A program made the position numbers and the translations under genes. This document shows positions 42,635 through 50,947 of a DNA stretch of 64,000 nt, in pieces. The notes under the pieces were generated by a model. The model did not search any database. It was given only the letters and a program-made list of their open reading frames with translations, and was not told where the DNA came from. Position 1 is the stretch's first letter, and each line of letters begins with the position of its first letter. The DNA is from Deltaproteobacteria bacterium. Lineage in GTDB: Bacteria; Myxococcota; Kuafuiibacteriia; Kuafuiibacteriales; Kuafuiibacteriaceae. The stretch covers positions 231,189 through 295,188 of the forward strand of contig JACKEN010000010.1 in the NCBI GenBank assembly GCA_020632995.1. Reading direction: 5' to 3'.

Positions 42635-44644
42635 TCAGCTCCCGGTGGGGAGCATCGCCCGGGTGCGCTTCTTCGCCATCGGGACCACGTCCCCGCCCTT
42701 GAGCGCCTGCGCGATGAGCATCGTCTGCTTCACCTGGGCGTCGATCGCGCCGGCGGGGGTGAGGCCGGCCTTGTTGGCGCGGTCGCGATCGGCGCCCTTG
42801 TCGAGGAGCAGCGCCACCAGGGGGTGGCAGCCCGCCGCCACCGCGGCGTGGAGCGGAGTGTCGCCGTTGTCGTCCATCGCGTTCACCACCGCGCCGTGCT
42901 CCAGGAGCGCCTGGGCCGCGGCCACGTCACCCACCCGCGCCGCCGCGTGGAGCGGGGTCCGGTCGTGCTCGCCCTGCAAGGTGGCCTTCGCACCGTGGGC
43001 GAGGAGGAGCCGGAGAGCGGCGACGTCCTTGTGCTCGATGACCTTCAGGAGCTGGGGCGCGGTGACCTTGGCCGCGAGGCCGCGCTTGTCGTAGCCGCCG
43101 GCCGCGTCGAGGATGGCCTTCAGCTTGTCGGCCCACGGGCCGTCGCCGTCCAGCGCCTTGCCGATCTCGCGCTGGTCGCGCTCCTTGCACTCCTCGTCGA
43201 TGATCACGTTGAGGCTCGCGTGCTGGTCCACCAGGGTGCGAGACAGCGCCAGCTCGTAGTCGCGGAACCAGTCGAAGGTGGCCTGCCCGAGGCGCGAGGC
43301 GAGGCCGGGGAAGGTGTTGGCCACCACGCAGTTGCCCGCGATCTGGGCGGGGAGCGCGGCGAGGTCGGGCACTCCGTGCTCGCTCTCCACCAGGTCGTTG
43401 TCCGCCACCGCCGCCTTCACCTTCTGCTTGAAGGCGGCCACCTGGGCGTAGAAGTCGTCCGCCTTGCCCTCGGGGTCCGACTTGACGGCGAAGAGGTCGG
43501 CGATGAAGCGCTCGAGGAGCTCCGGCTGGGCCTCGAGGAGGGCCACCGGGACGTGCAGGGCCCGCGGGAGCACCGCGCCCTCGTCGTCCTTGTCGTGGGC
43601 GATGCCCGAGCCGCCGCCCCGGTTGTCGATCCGGATGAGCAAGGTGTCTTGCGGGTGCTTCGCCTTGGCGTCCGCCGGGACCTTCACGAAGCCGCCGTAG
43701 ATCGCGTGGCCGGTCCAGCCGAGGGCGAAGGTGGACTCCACCCCGGGGGCGGCGGCCAGGATCCGCGGCGTCACCCGGCGAGCCTCCAGGTTCGAGGCCG
43801 CCTGGCGGGTGTCCGCCGACTTGCAGGTCCGCATCGCCAGGACCCGCCGCGCGGTCTGCAAGAGGTCCAGCTGCGCCGCGACCTCCGCCAACAGCTTGGC
43901 CTTGGCGCCCGCGGGGGCCTTCACCTCGCCCCGCTCCACCGCGGCCACCGCCCGCAAGAGCGAGCGCACCCGCTGAGGCGCGAAGCGGTCCTGCCACCAG
44001 CCCTCGCTCTTCTGCTCGAGGATGGTGCCCTTCACCGACTCCAGGTGGGTGCGGTTCTTGACGATCTCCCGGGGCGCGTTCAGGTCGCGCGCGCTCACCC
44101 CGCTCAGCTTCGCGGCCAGCGCGTCCACCTGCGCGTCGGCCCCGCCCTCGGCCAGCACCGGGGTCAGGAGCTTGTCGATCACCGCGGCGTTGCGCCACAC
44201 CGGCTCCTTGCCGGGGGCGGCGAGGGCCCGCTCGAAGAGGAACGCGGCGGTGCGGGGGTGGTTCTCGGCCGCGCGGTGCCCGGGGAGCAGGCCCTTCGCG
44301 TCGGCCGCGAGCGGGCTCGCCCCCAGCTCGTCCAGGACCTCGGCCAGGAGCACCGCGCCCTTGTCGGCCACCGCGTGCAGCGGGGTGTCGCCGAGGCGGT
44401 TCCTGACCTTGACCTCCTCCGGGTGGGCCTTCAGCCGGGCCCGCAGCCCGGCCAGATCGTACTGGCCCACGAGGTCGAAGACCGGGCTCACCGCCGGCGC
44501 CGCCGGTGCCCCACCCGCCTGGCCGCCCTCGTACCGGTCCTGTGCCGACTCGGTGCGAGGCCGCGCCGAGGCCTCGGCGGGGCGGGCCGAGGGGGCGGCA
44601 GGGGCGAGGCGGGGGCTGCGGGGCAGTCCGGAGGTACGGGTCAC
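42635..44644 (-). CDS. Ankyrin-repeat protein with a permuted papain-like cysteine-protease-type core
   Basis: A 669-residue protein starting at GTG, 8 bp after the hybrid kinase stop. The N terminus is disordered (Pro/Ala/Arg). Ankyrin units occur at residues about 58-139 (GDTPLHAVADKGAV) and 530-660 (DRTPLHAAARVGDVAAAQALLEHGA, GDTPLHAAVAAG). The core (about 290-510) has GWTGHAIYGG (H313), LLIRIDNRGGG (D340/N341) and LPAQIAGNCVVAN (Q434, C439). This H...N/D...Q-xxx-C order recalls a circularly permuted papain-like fold seen in some bacterial effectors. No signal peptide is evident. Protease activity is an inference from pattern only. An ankyrin adaptor without enzyme activity is the alternative. 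Confidence 0.7.
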   Translation of the reverse strand: MTRTSGLPRSPRLAPAAPSARPAEASARPRTESAQDRYEGGQAGGAPAAPAVSPVFDLVGQYDLAGLRARLKAHPEEVKVRNRLGDTPLHAVADKGAVLLAEVLDELGASPLAADAKGLLPGHRAAENHPRTAAFLFERALAAPGKEPVWRNAAVIDKLLTPVLAEGGADAQVDALAAKLSGVSARDLNAPREIVKNRTHLESVKGTILEQKSEGWWQDRFAPQRVRSLLRAVAAVERGEVKAPAGAKAKLLAEVAAQLDLLQTARRVLAMRTCKSADTRQAASNLEARRVTPRILAAAPGVESTFALGWTGHAIYGGFVKVPADAKAKHPQDTLLIRIDNRGGGSGIAHDKDDEGAVLPRALHVPVALLEAQPELLERFIADLFAVKSDPEGKADDFYAQVAAFKQKVKAAVADNDLVESEHGVPDLAALPAQIAGNCVVANTFPGLASRLGQATFDWFRDYELALSRTLVDQHASLNVIIDEECKERDQREIGKALDGDGPWADKLKAILDAAGGYDKRGLAAKVTAPQLLKVIEHKDVAALRLLLAHGAKATLQGEHDRTPLHAAARVGDVAAAQALLEHGAVVNAMDDNGDTPLHAAVAAGCHPLVALLLDKGADRDRANKAGLTPAGAIDAQVKQTMLIAQALKGGDVVPMAKKRTRAMLPTGS

Positions 44645-44651
44645 GCCTGAC

Positions 44652-46889
44652 TTATCGGCGCAGATCCAATGTAGGTGCGTGTGTTGCCATGACCGCATGT
44701 TCCCCACGCAGGAGCGGGGCGAGGGTGCGGCGCAGATCCTCGATCTGGAGGGGCTTTGCGAGATATCCGTCCATTCCGGCCGAGCGGCAGAGGGCGTCGG
44801 TCCCCCGCATGGCGTCGGCGGTGAGGGCGATGACGGGCAGGACGTAGCCGGCCCGCCGCAAGGCTCGGGTAGCCTCGATGCCGTCCATGACCGGCATGTG
44901 GAGGTCCATGAGGACCACGTCGACCTCGGCGCTGGCCTCGGAGAGCGCGTCCAGGACCTGCTGGCCGTCCCCGGCCACCCGCACCTCGTGGCCGAGGCGG
45001 CCCAGCATCCGGGTGGCCACCTTCTGGTTCACCGGGTTGTCCTCGGCGAGCAGGACCCGGAGGCGGGCGCCCGCCGGGCCCTCCTCGAGGATCTCCTCGG
45101 TGCCCACCGCCATCGCCCGCTCCAGCACCTGGGTGGGGAAGACCGGCTCGGTGAGGGTCAGATCGACCGCGCCCTGCTCCAGGAGCCGCCGGGCGCTGAG
45201 GGTGTCGGGTGGCAACACCGCCACCGCCTTGCCGCCCCGCGCCCGGACCTCGGCCAACACCTCGGTGAAGTCCTCCACCTCCTCCGGCTCGGACAGGCAC
45301 ACCACCGCCACCATGGGCTCGGGGGCCGCGGTCGGCAGGCCCTGGGCCTCGAAGCGCGCGCGGAGCTGGTCTGCCTCGGCCGCCCGCCCGAGCACCACCG
45401 CCGGGGGCGGCGCGTCGAGCCCGGCGTCGGAGCCCGGCACGAGCGGGAGCTCGAGGTGGAAGGTGCTGCCCACCCCCGGCTCGGAGTCGGCCCACAGCCG
45501 CCCCCCGAGGAGCTGGGCCAGGCGCTGGCTGATCGCGAGGCCCAGGCCGGTGCCGCCGTAGCGGCGGGTGGTGGTGGTGTCGGCCTGGCGGAAGGCCTCG
45601 AACACCACCTCGAGCTGGGTCGCGGTCATCCCGATGCCGTCGTCCCGGACGTCGAACCTGAGCAGGTCGTCTTGCACCGCCACCGTGAGCTCGATCGCGC
45701 CCTCCTCGGTGAACTTGGCCGCGTTGCCCAGCAGGTTGGTCAGGATCTGACGCACCCGGAGGCCGTCCGAGAGGATGAAGCGCGGGACGCCGGGCAACAT
45801 GCGGGCGGTCAGGGCGAGGCCCTTCTTCCGCACCTGGGGGACCACGGCGGCCACCGCGCCGTGCAGGACGTCGGCGAGGTCGGTGGAGACCGCCTCCACC
45901 GAGAGGCGGTCCGCCTCGATCTTCGCGAGGTCCAGGATCTCCTCGATGATCGCGAGCAGGCCCGAGGCGGAGAGGCGGATCATCTCGACGTCCGCCCGCA
46001 CGTCGGGCGGGAGCGGGCCGGTGAGCATCACGTCCGCGGTGCCGAGCACGCCGTTCAAGGGGGTGCGGATCTCGTGGCTCATGTTGGCGAGGAAGCGGCT
46101 CTTGGCCCGGGACGCGCCCAGGGCCTCCTCGCGCGCCGCCACCAGCGCCTCGTGCTGGCTCTGGAGCTGCTCCGCCATCCGGTTCAGCTCACGCACCAGG
46201 TCACGGCTCTCCGCCGCGCCGAGGGCCGGCTCGAGCCGCGCGTCCAGGTGCCCCTCCCCGATGCGCCCGGCGAACACCGAGAGCTGCCGGAACGGGGCCA
46301 CGAAGCGGACGTCGAAGCGCAGGGCGTACAGGATGCTGGCCACGAGGAACAACGCCACCACCGCGGCGAAGACCATGAACCAGTCCCCGAGCATGTGCAG
46401 GCTCTCTTTCGAGTACGCCACGACCACCGTCCCGAGGGGGACGCCCTCCACGCTGATCGGGGACCAGGCGGCGAAGTGGTCCCTGGTCTCGAAGACCTGG
46501 CTCGGAGAGACCTCGTGCAGGCCGATCTCCCGGGTCGAGAACCCCTCGGGGTACTCGAACAGCACCCCGCCGTCCTCCTGGAAGACCACCATGCCGTGGA
46601 AGTCCGGGTCGTCCTCGAACTCCCGCAGGGCCTCCTGCACGAGCTTGGGATCGTGGGCGGCGGCGGCCACGTCGAGGCTCTTCCCGAGGCGGTCCGCGAG
46701 GTAGCGGGTGTCGTTCTGGAGGCGCTGGGCCAGGGTGGGGGTGAGCAGGAGCCACAGGCTCGTGCCCATCGCGAAGACCGCGGCGGAGAGGACGCCGAAG
46801 AGCAGGAGGTTGAAGGTCAGGAGCCGGCGACGAAAGCCGGGCTCGCTGCGACGGGGCGCCTCCTGGCCGCGATCTTCACTATGGGACAC
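44652..46889 (-). CDS. Hybrid sensor histidine kinase with receiver domain
   Basis: A 745-residue inner-membrane sensor starting at GTG. Two spans (LTFNLLLFGVLSAAVFAMGTSLWLLL; WFMVFAAVVALFLVASILYALRF) enclose a ~130-residue periplasmic sensor. A HAMP-like segment leads to the H box (FLANMSHEIRTPLNGVLG), N box (NLLGNAAKF), G boxes (DDGIGM, GGTGLGL), a degenerate REC-like region and a true receiver (VLLAEDNPVNQK, VVLMDLHMPVMDG with the phospho-Asp, ALTADA, AKP). There is no HTH output. The gene overlaps the Cys-rich lipoprotein gene by 11 nt and follows a porin and a binding protein, so its signal is probably an envelope solute. The ligand is unknown. Confidence 0.94.
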   Translation of the reverse strand: MSHSEDRGQEAPRRSEPGFRRRLLTFNLLLFGVLSAAVFAMGTSLWLLLTPTLAQRLQNDTRYLADRLGKSLDVAAAAHDPKLVQEALREFEDDPDFHGMVVFQEDGGVLFEYPEGFSTREIGLHEVSPSQVFETRDHFAAWSPISVEGVPLGTVVVAYSKESLHMLGDWFMVFAAVVALFLVASILYALRFDVRFVAPFRQLSVFAGRIGEGHLDARLEPALGAAESRDLVRELNRMAEQLQSQHEALVAAREEALGASRAKSRFLANMSHEIRTPLNGVLGTADVMLTGPLPPDVRADVEMIRLSASGLLAIIEEILDLAKIEADRLSVEAVSTDLADVLHGAVAAVVPQVRKKGLALTARMLPGVPRFILSDGLRVRQILTNLLGNAAKFTEEGAIELTVAVQDDLLRFDVRDDGIGMTATQLEVVFEAFRQADTTTTRRYGGTGLGLAISQRLAQLLGGRLWADSEPGVGSTFHLELPLVPGSDAGLDAPPPAVVLGRAAEADQLRARFEAQGLPTAAPEPMVAVVCLSEPEEVEDFTEVLAEVRARGGKAVAVLPPDTLSARRLLEQGAVDLTLTEPVFPTQVLERAMAVGTEEILEEGPAGARLRVLLAEDNPVNQKVATRMLGRLGHEVRVAGDGQQVLDALSEASAEVDVVLMDLHMPVMDGIEATRALRRAGYVLPVIALTADAMRGTDALCRSAGMDGYLAKPLQIEDLRRTLAPLLRGEHAVMATHAPTLDLRR

Positions 46890-47340
46890 AGATGGACCCC
46901 ACCTCGGGCGCGATGGCGCTCAAGTCCATGCAGGTGTAGCCGGCCGGGCAGCCAGGATCAGGGGGCAGGCAGTGGGTGCGGGTGCAGAACCCGGTGGCCG
47001 AGCCGGGCTGCAGGGCGCAGAAGTCCGCCTCGCAAGCGCACTCGGGGCTCGCGCCGGTGGAGGTGCAGACGTCGCCGTACCCGGGGTCGGCGCACACGCC
47101 GCTGTCCACCTCACCCGCGTCGGGGGCGTCGCCCGCGTCGACGACCGCCCCGTCGAGATCGCCCGCGTCTTCGGTCGTGCCCGCGTCGACCGCGGCGTCC
47201 GGGAAGCCCGCGTCGACGGGCTTCGCAACACAACCTGCGACCGCTTCATCGAGCACGAGGTCGGGTCCGCACGGATCGTCGATCGTGCAGGCCGTGGTCA
47301 GGACGCTCAGGAACAGGATCTTCAGCGCGTTCTCGAGCAT
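46879..47340 (-). CDS. Cys-rich lipoprotein with DAG-rich linker
   Basis: A 153-residue lipoprotein. The lipobox is SVLTTAC. An Asp/Ala/Gly-rich linker (FPDAAVDAGTTEDAGDLDGA) is typical of myxobacterial surface lipoproteins. A C-terminal domain holds nine cysteines (VCADPGYGDVC, CACEADFC, FCTRTHCLPPDPGC), probably disulfide-bonded and EGF-like. It overlaps the genes on both sides (19 nt upstream, 11 nt downstream). A role as a sensor accessory to the hybrid kinase is possible but inferred. Confidence 0.8.
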   Translation of the reverse strand: MLENALKILFLSVLTTACTIDDPCGPDLVLDEAVAGCVAKPVDAGFPDAAVDAGTTEDAGDLDGAVVDAGDAPDAGEVDSGVCADPGYGDVCTSTGASPECACEADFCALQPGSATGFCTRTHCLPPDPGCPAGYTCMDLSAIAPEVGSICVP

Positions 47341-47822
47341 GGCTCACCTCCTGCCTCTCCAGCGCCGGGAGGACGCACCCGCCCCTCCTCGACCACCGCG
47401 ACCACCTTCACCCCGCTCAGGCAGGTGCCCGCGGGCACGTAGCCCACCGCCGCCTCGAGCTTGGCCACCACCGCCACCAGCACCATCGCCGCCGCCACCT
47501 GGCGCGGGGGCGGGGGCCCGCCGCGGACCTTCTGGTCCACCCAGAACTGCCCCGCCTCGCGGGGCCCGAGGCGGAGCACCACCTCGTCGAAGAGCACGCG
47601 GTTCGGGGTGCCGGCGGGGGCGTTGAAGGGCGCGATGGGCCCGCCGTGGGCCCAGAAGCGCAGGGAAGCGGTGAAGATCGCGCGGAGCTCGTCCACCGAG
47701 AGGGTCTGCACCGGGTTCGCCTCGTTCACCACCACCCAGAGCGCGGGGGGCTCGCCCGCGCGACCCTCGGTGGCCAGCATGGTGGCGAGCACCAGGGCAG
47801 CGGTGGCGGCGGTGGCGCGCAT
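47322..47822 (-). CDS. Single-domain periplasmic phosphate-binding-like (PBP) protein
   Basis: A 166-residue exported protein. After the signal peptide (ALVLATMLATEGRA) comes the short PBP-superfamily domain found in PstS-like single-domain proteins: NEANPVQTLSVDELRAIFTASLRFW, PNRVLFDEVVLRLGP, FWVDQKVRGG and AVGYVPAGTCLSGVKVVAVV. Full PstS proteins have two lobes and ~300 residues, so this is a half-size version, usually linked to porins and sensors rather than to an ABC transporter. No Pst permease genes are nearby. ATG at 47822 shares a base with the porin stop (TGATG). Phosphate as ligand is inferred from family only. Confidence 0.78.
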   Translation of the reverse strand: MRATAATAALVLATMLATEGRAGEPPALWVVVNEANPVQTLSVDELRAIFTASLRFWAHGGPIAPFNAPAGTPNRVLFDEVVLRLGPREAGQFWVDQKVRGGPPPPRQVAAAMVLVAVVAKLEAAVGYVPAGTCLSGVKVVAVVEEGRVRPPGAGEAGGEPCSRTR

Positions 47823-49225
47823 CAGAAGGACACCACGAGGCGTCCACTCAGGTGGTGGACGTCATCGACGGCGGAGCGCACGGGCTTCCCGTCGGTCACG
47901 TCGAAGTACATCTGATAGCCGTACTGGAGCTTCAGCCGCACCGACGCCGCGAGGTCGATGTTGACCCCGGCCGAGGGCAGGACGCCCAGCTCGAGGGGCG
48001 ACAGGGCGACCGGCCACCACACCAGATCCAGGGTGGCGTACGGCTCCACCCGGAAGGTGCCGAGCGTCGTCCAGTACGAGGCCAGGAAGTAGGCGCCCCA
48101 CTGGGCGGAGTCGGGGTGGAGCAGCGTGGCGTTCCTCGGCAGGAAGGGCCGCTGCTCCGGGAACCGATACTGGGTGTAGCTGGCCTCCGCCCGCAGGCGG
48201 AGCTGGTCGATGTCCACCGACACGTCGGCGCCGACACCCCACTCGCGCAGGGTGAGTTGCGCCTGGTAGTCGAGCTGCACCGGATCGATGGACTCCACGA
48301 TCCGCCCGGGGATCTCGGAGTCGCCGTAGTAGGCGCTCAACCCGGCGCTGAAGTTGCTCGCGCCGGACCGGTGGAGGGAGACCCGGCCGCTCACCATCTT
48401 GTCGTCGTCCAGGTCGTAGGTCCCCCAGTTGGCAGAGGCCAGCTGCGCCGGTCCGGTGATGCGGCCGTTGGAGATCGCCAGGTGGTAGCGCAGGCTCCAC
48501 GGCAGCCAGTGGAAGGTGCCGAAGGCGGCGATGCCCACCTGGTGGGTGGGGAACATCTGGAAGGCCTGGAAGTAGGGCTGCACCAGGGCGATCAGGGTGG
48601 GGGAGCCATGGTCGACGTTCCAGATGCCCCACGGCGTGAGCCACAGCCCCAGCCGGAGCCCGAAGGCGTCGTTCGCGCTCCACTCGACCTGAGCCCGCTC
48701 CACCACGAGGGCCGAGGTGAGGATGTAGCCGCCCACCCCGACCCCGGGCTCGTTGAAGGCGCGCTGCTGGGACGAGACCAGGGCCACCCCGCCGGCCCCG
48801 ATGCCGTATTGGCCGCTCTGGGTGACGAGCCGCAGCTCGAGGAGGGCGCGCCAGCGGGGGCCGGGGGTCACGTCCACGTACAGGTGCGCGTTGGCGAGCA
48901 GGAACGTCCACCCCGGCGTCTGCTGGATGCCGTAGAGGAAGGCGTCGTTCTTCACGAACGTGCGCTGGGTCCCGGTCTCGAGGAACCCGTAGAAGCGCAG
49001 GGTCGGACCCTCGACGTCCTCGGCCAGCGCGAGGCCCTCTGGATCGAGGAGGGCGTCCTGGGCCTCTTGTAGCGCCTCGAGCTGGGCCCGCAAGCGGGCT
49101 TGCTCTTCGGCCAGCTTCGCCAGGGCGTCCCGGGAGACCGCCACCGTGGCCGTCTCAGCCTGGGCCGCGACGGATCCGAGCAGCGCCGCGGCGGCGCATG
49201 CCCACTTGAGGAGCCCCACGCTCAC
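47822..49225 (-). CDS. Outer-membrane porin-like beta-barrel with N-terminal coiled coil
   Basis: A 467-residue exported protein with a GTG start. After the signal peptide (ACAAAALLGSVAAQA) is a short coiled coil (LAKLAEEQARLRAQLEALQEAQDALL), as in trimeric porins. A barrel follows with strands such as LRFYGFLETGTQRTF, WRALLELRLVTQSG, FGLRLGLWLTPWGIWN and RYHLAISNGRITGPA. It ends in LSGRLVVSF, the C-terminal Phe expected for BAM insertion. It heads a five-gene coupled operon (porin, PBP-like, lipoprotein, hybrid kinase, ankyrin). A solute-specific or phosphate-like uptake role is suggested only by the downstream PBP gene. Confidence 0.85.
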   Translation of the reverse strand: MSVGLLKWACAAAALLGSVAAQAETATVAVSRDALAKLAEEQARLRAQLEALQEAQDALLDPEGLALAEDVEGPTLRFYGFLETGTQRTFVKNDAFLYGIQQTPGWTFLLANAHLYVDVTPGPRWRALLELRLVTQSGQYGIGAGGVALVSSQQRAFNEPGVGVGGYILTSALVVERAQVEWSANDAFGLRLGLWLTPWGIWNVDHGSPTLIALVQPYFQAFQMFPTHQVGIAAFGTFHWLPWSLRYHLAISNGRITGPAQLASANWGTYDLDDDKMVSGRVSLHRSGASNFSAGLSAYYGDSEIPGRIVESIDPVQLDYQAQLTLREWGVGADVSVDIDQLRLRAEASYTQYRFPEQRPFLPRNATLLHPDSAQWGAYFLASYWTTLGTFRVEPYATLDLVWWPVALSPLELGVLPSAGVNIDLAASVRLKLQYGYQMYFDVTDGKPVRSAVDDVHHLSGRLVVSF

Positions 49226-49271
49226 TGCAGCCTAGTTCGGCACTCCGGGGGCGGTCTTGAGGTCGGAGAGG

Positions 49272-49283
49272 GTGCGTACGCAC
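49272..49283. promoter_or_regulatory. 12-bp palindrome GTGCGTACGCAC before porin operon
   Basis: A perfect 12-bp palindrome 47 bp before the porin GTG and 12 bp past the stop of the small membrane peptide gene. It lies within the only sizeable gap (69 bp) ahead of the porin operon and is a candidate operator. No -35/-10 or -24/-12 element was convincing. Confidence 0.4.
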
Positions 49284-49294
49284 AGGTCGGCCGC

Positions 49295-49411
49295 TCAGGC
49301 CGGGGTCCCCCCGATGAAGCGCCGCTGCAGCCCCAGCGCCACGACGATCACCGGGCCGAACCACAGCGCGAGGACGGGCAGGGAGTACATGAGGTCGACG
49401 AGGGTAGCCAT
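49295..49411 (-). CDS. Small single-span membrane peptide (38 aa)
   Basis: A 38-residue ORF (MATLVDLMYSLPVLALWFGPV... ending RRFIGGTPA) with one strong membrane helix and a basic C-terminal end, so N-out or N-in orientation fits. It is preceded by GGAGG five bases before the ATG, a good ribosome binding site. It sits between the sigma54 activator and the porin gene on the same strand. Size and shape recall accessory subunits like KdpF or CydX, but neither partner is present. Hypothetical. Confidence 0.55.
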   Translation of the reverse strand: MATLVDLMYSLPVLALWFGPVIVVALGLQRRFIGGTPA

Positions 49412-49482
49412 GGGAACCTCCACCGGGACAATCAGACCCATGCCCCCACGTAGAGCACGTCCCGTGCCAGGTGCAGGTCGGC

Positions 49483-50811
49483 TCAATCGATGCCCAGGCG
49501 CCGGAGCCATCGGTGCAAGGTCACACGGTGCACACCCAGCTCCCGAGCGGCCGCGCTGCGGTTGTTCCCATGGCGCGCCAGGACCGCCCGGATCGCCCCC
49601 TCGTCGGGGCGATCCTCGGCCCCCGCCGCGCGCTTGCCCGCGTCGCGCACGGCGCAGGTGCGGACGCACTCGGGCAGGTGCTCGAGCTCGATCCGGTCGC
49701 CCTGGCACAGCACGAAGGCCCGCTCCATGATGTTCTCGAGCTCGCGCACGTTCCCCGGGAAGCCGTAGGCGATGAGGCACCCCAGGGCGTCTTGCTTCAC
49801 CCCCTCGATGGGCTTGCCGGTGCGGGCGTGGAGCTGCGCCACGTAGTGCTCCACCAACAGCGGGATGTCCTCGGGGCGCTCGCTCAGGGTGGGGACGCGC
49901 ACGTCCACCACGTTCAAGCGGAAGAAGAGGTCCTCGCGAAAGCCACCTTGCGCGACGAGCTGGTCGAGGTCGCGGTGGGTCGCGGCCAGCACCCGCACGT
50001 CGGCGCGGCGCGGGGCGTCGCTGCCGAGCGGGCTGTACTCGTGCTCCTGCAGGAAGCGCAGCACCTTCACCTGCACCGGGAGCGGCAGATCGCCCACCTC
50101 GTCGAGGAACAGGGTGCCCCCCTGCGCCGCCGCCACCCGGCCCTTCCTGTCGCGCGAGGCCCCCGTGAAGGCCCCGCGCACGTGCCCGAAGAGCTCGGAC
50201 TCGAGCAGGGTCTCGGGGATGGCGCCACAGTTCACCGCCACGAAGGGGCCCTTGGCGCGGGCGGAGAGGGTGTGGATGGTGCGGGCCACCAGCTCCTTGC
50301 CGGTGCCCGACGCGCCGCGGATGAGCGCGGTGGCCTCGCTCTGCGCGACGAGCTTCACTCGCTCGAAGAGCCGGAGCATGGCGGGGCTCTTCCCGACGAT
50401 GTCCTCCAGCCGGAAGCGGTCGTCCAGCTGGCGGCGCAGGGCGTCGAGCTGGGTCAGGTCGCGGAACACCTCGACCCCGCCGAGCAGGTCACCTTGCCGA
50501 GTGAGGAGGGGCGCGGTGGACACCGAGATCGGTACGGTGCGGCCGTCCTTGGTCCGGATCGACACCTCCTGGTCCCGGACCGGAGTCCGCGCCCGGATGC
50601 TGTGGCGCAGGGGGCAGACCTGGCTGCAGAGGTTGGTGTCGAAGATCTTGGCGCACTGCTGCCCGATGACCTCGGCCGCGGTGTATCCGGTGATCTCCTC
50701 CGCGATCTTGTTGAAGGAGGAGATCCGGGTGTGCTCGTCGACCGTGAACACGCCCTGGTCGAGGACGTCGAGGATCAGGGGGAAGTACCGCTCGTCCAGG
50801 GCCTGGGCCAT
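49483..50811 (-). CDS. PAS-domain sigma54-dependent transcriptional activator
   Basis: A 442-residue activator. PAS domain (residues 8-125: LDQGVFTVDEHTRISSFNKIAEEITGY) with an unusual Cys pair in DTNLCSQVCPLRHSI, possibly a redox or metal site. The AAA+ domain (~140-365) has GASGTGKE, GAFTGA for sigma54 contact, GGTLFLDEVGD and FPGNVRELEN. A Fis-type HTH at the end (NNRSAAARELGVHRVTLHRWL) binds DNA. The upstream 136 bp hold nested inverted repeats, which could be autoregulatory sites. It lies upstream of the small membrane peptide and the porin operon on the same strand and may activate them. That is inferred. Confidence 0.93.
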   Translation of the reverse strand: MAQALDERYFPLILDVLDQGVFTVDEHTRISSFNKIAEEITGYTAAEVIGQQCAKIFDTNLCSQVCPLRHSIRARTPVRDQEVSIRTKDGRTVPISVSTAPLLTRQGDLLGGVEVFRDLTQLDALRRQLDDRFRLEDIVGKSPAMLRLFERVKLVAQSEATALIRGASGTGKELVARTIHTLSARAKGPFVAVNCGAIPETLLESELFGHVRGAFTGASRDRKGRVAAAQGGTLFLDEVGDLPLPVQVKVLRFLQEHEYSPLGSDAPRRADVRVLAATHRDLDQLVAQGGFREDLFFRLNVVDVRVPTLSERPEDIPLLVEHYVAQLHARTGKPIEGVKQDALGCLIAYGFPGNVRELENIMERAFVLCQGDRIELEHLPECVRTCAVRDAGKRAAGAEDRPDEGAIRAVLARHGNNRSAAARELGVHRVTLHRWLRRLGID

Positions 50812-50820
50812 GGGGAGCAG

Positions 50821-50889
50821 TGTAGCGCAGACGTGTAGCCGCTACAGGGTGCAGCGCTACAGCTGCAACACTCTGAGGCAACATGTTGC
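50821..50889. promoter_or_regulatory. Cluster of inverted repeats upstream of the PAS-sigma54 activator
   Basis: Three nested or adjacent palindromes lie in 69 bp. TGTAGC-C-GCTACA (50834-50846) is perfect. It is flanked by TGTAGCGC (50821-50828) and GCGCTACA (50854-50861) as an outer inverted pair. GCAACATGTTGC (50878-50889) is a second perfect palindrome, with a TGCAACA half-site at 50864-50870. Two different site families are thus present, consistent with binding of two dimeric regulators to the divergent promoters of the activator and the lipoprotein. Confidence 0.6.
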
Positions 50890-50947
50890 ACGAAGAAAAC
50901 GCCGAGTCGGTCGCCAACCGGGCGGGGTTCGGTTGTAGGCGCCCACG

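Noticed and set aside
50877..50889. A sigma54 -24/-12-like element, GG...GC, in the palindrome upstream of the lipoprotein gene
   Set aside because: The GG and GC dinucleotides are separated by nine bases instead of ten, and the sequence is better explained as a symmetric GCAACATGTTGC site.
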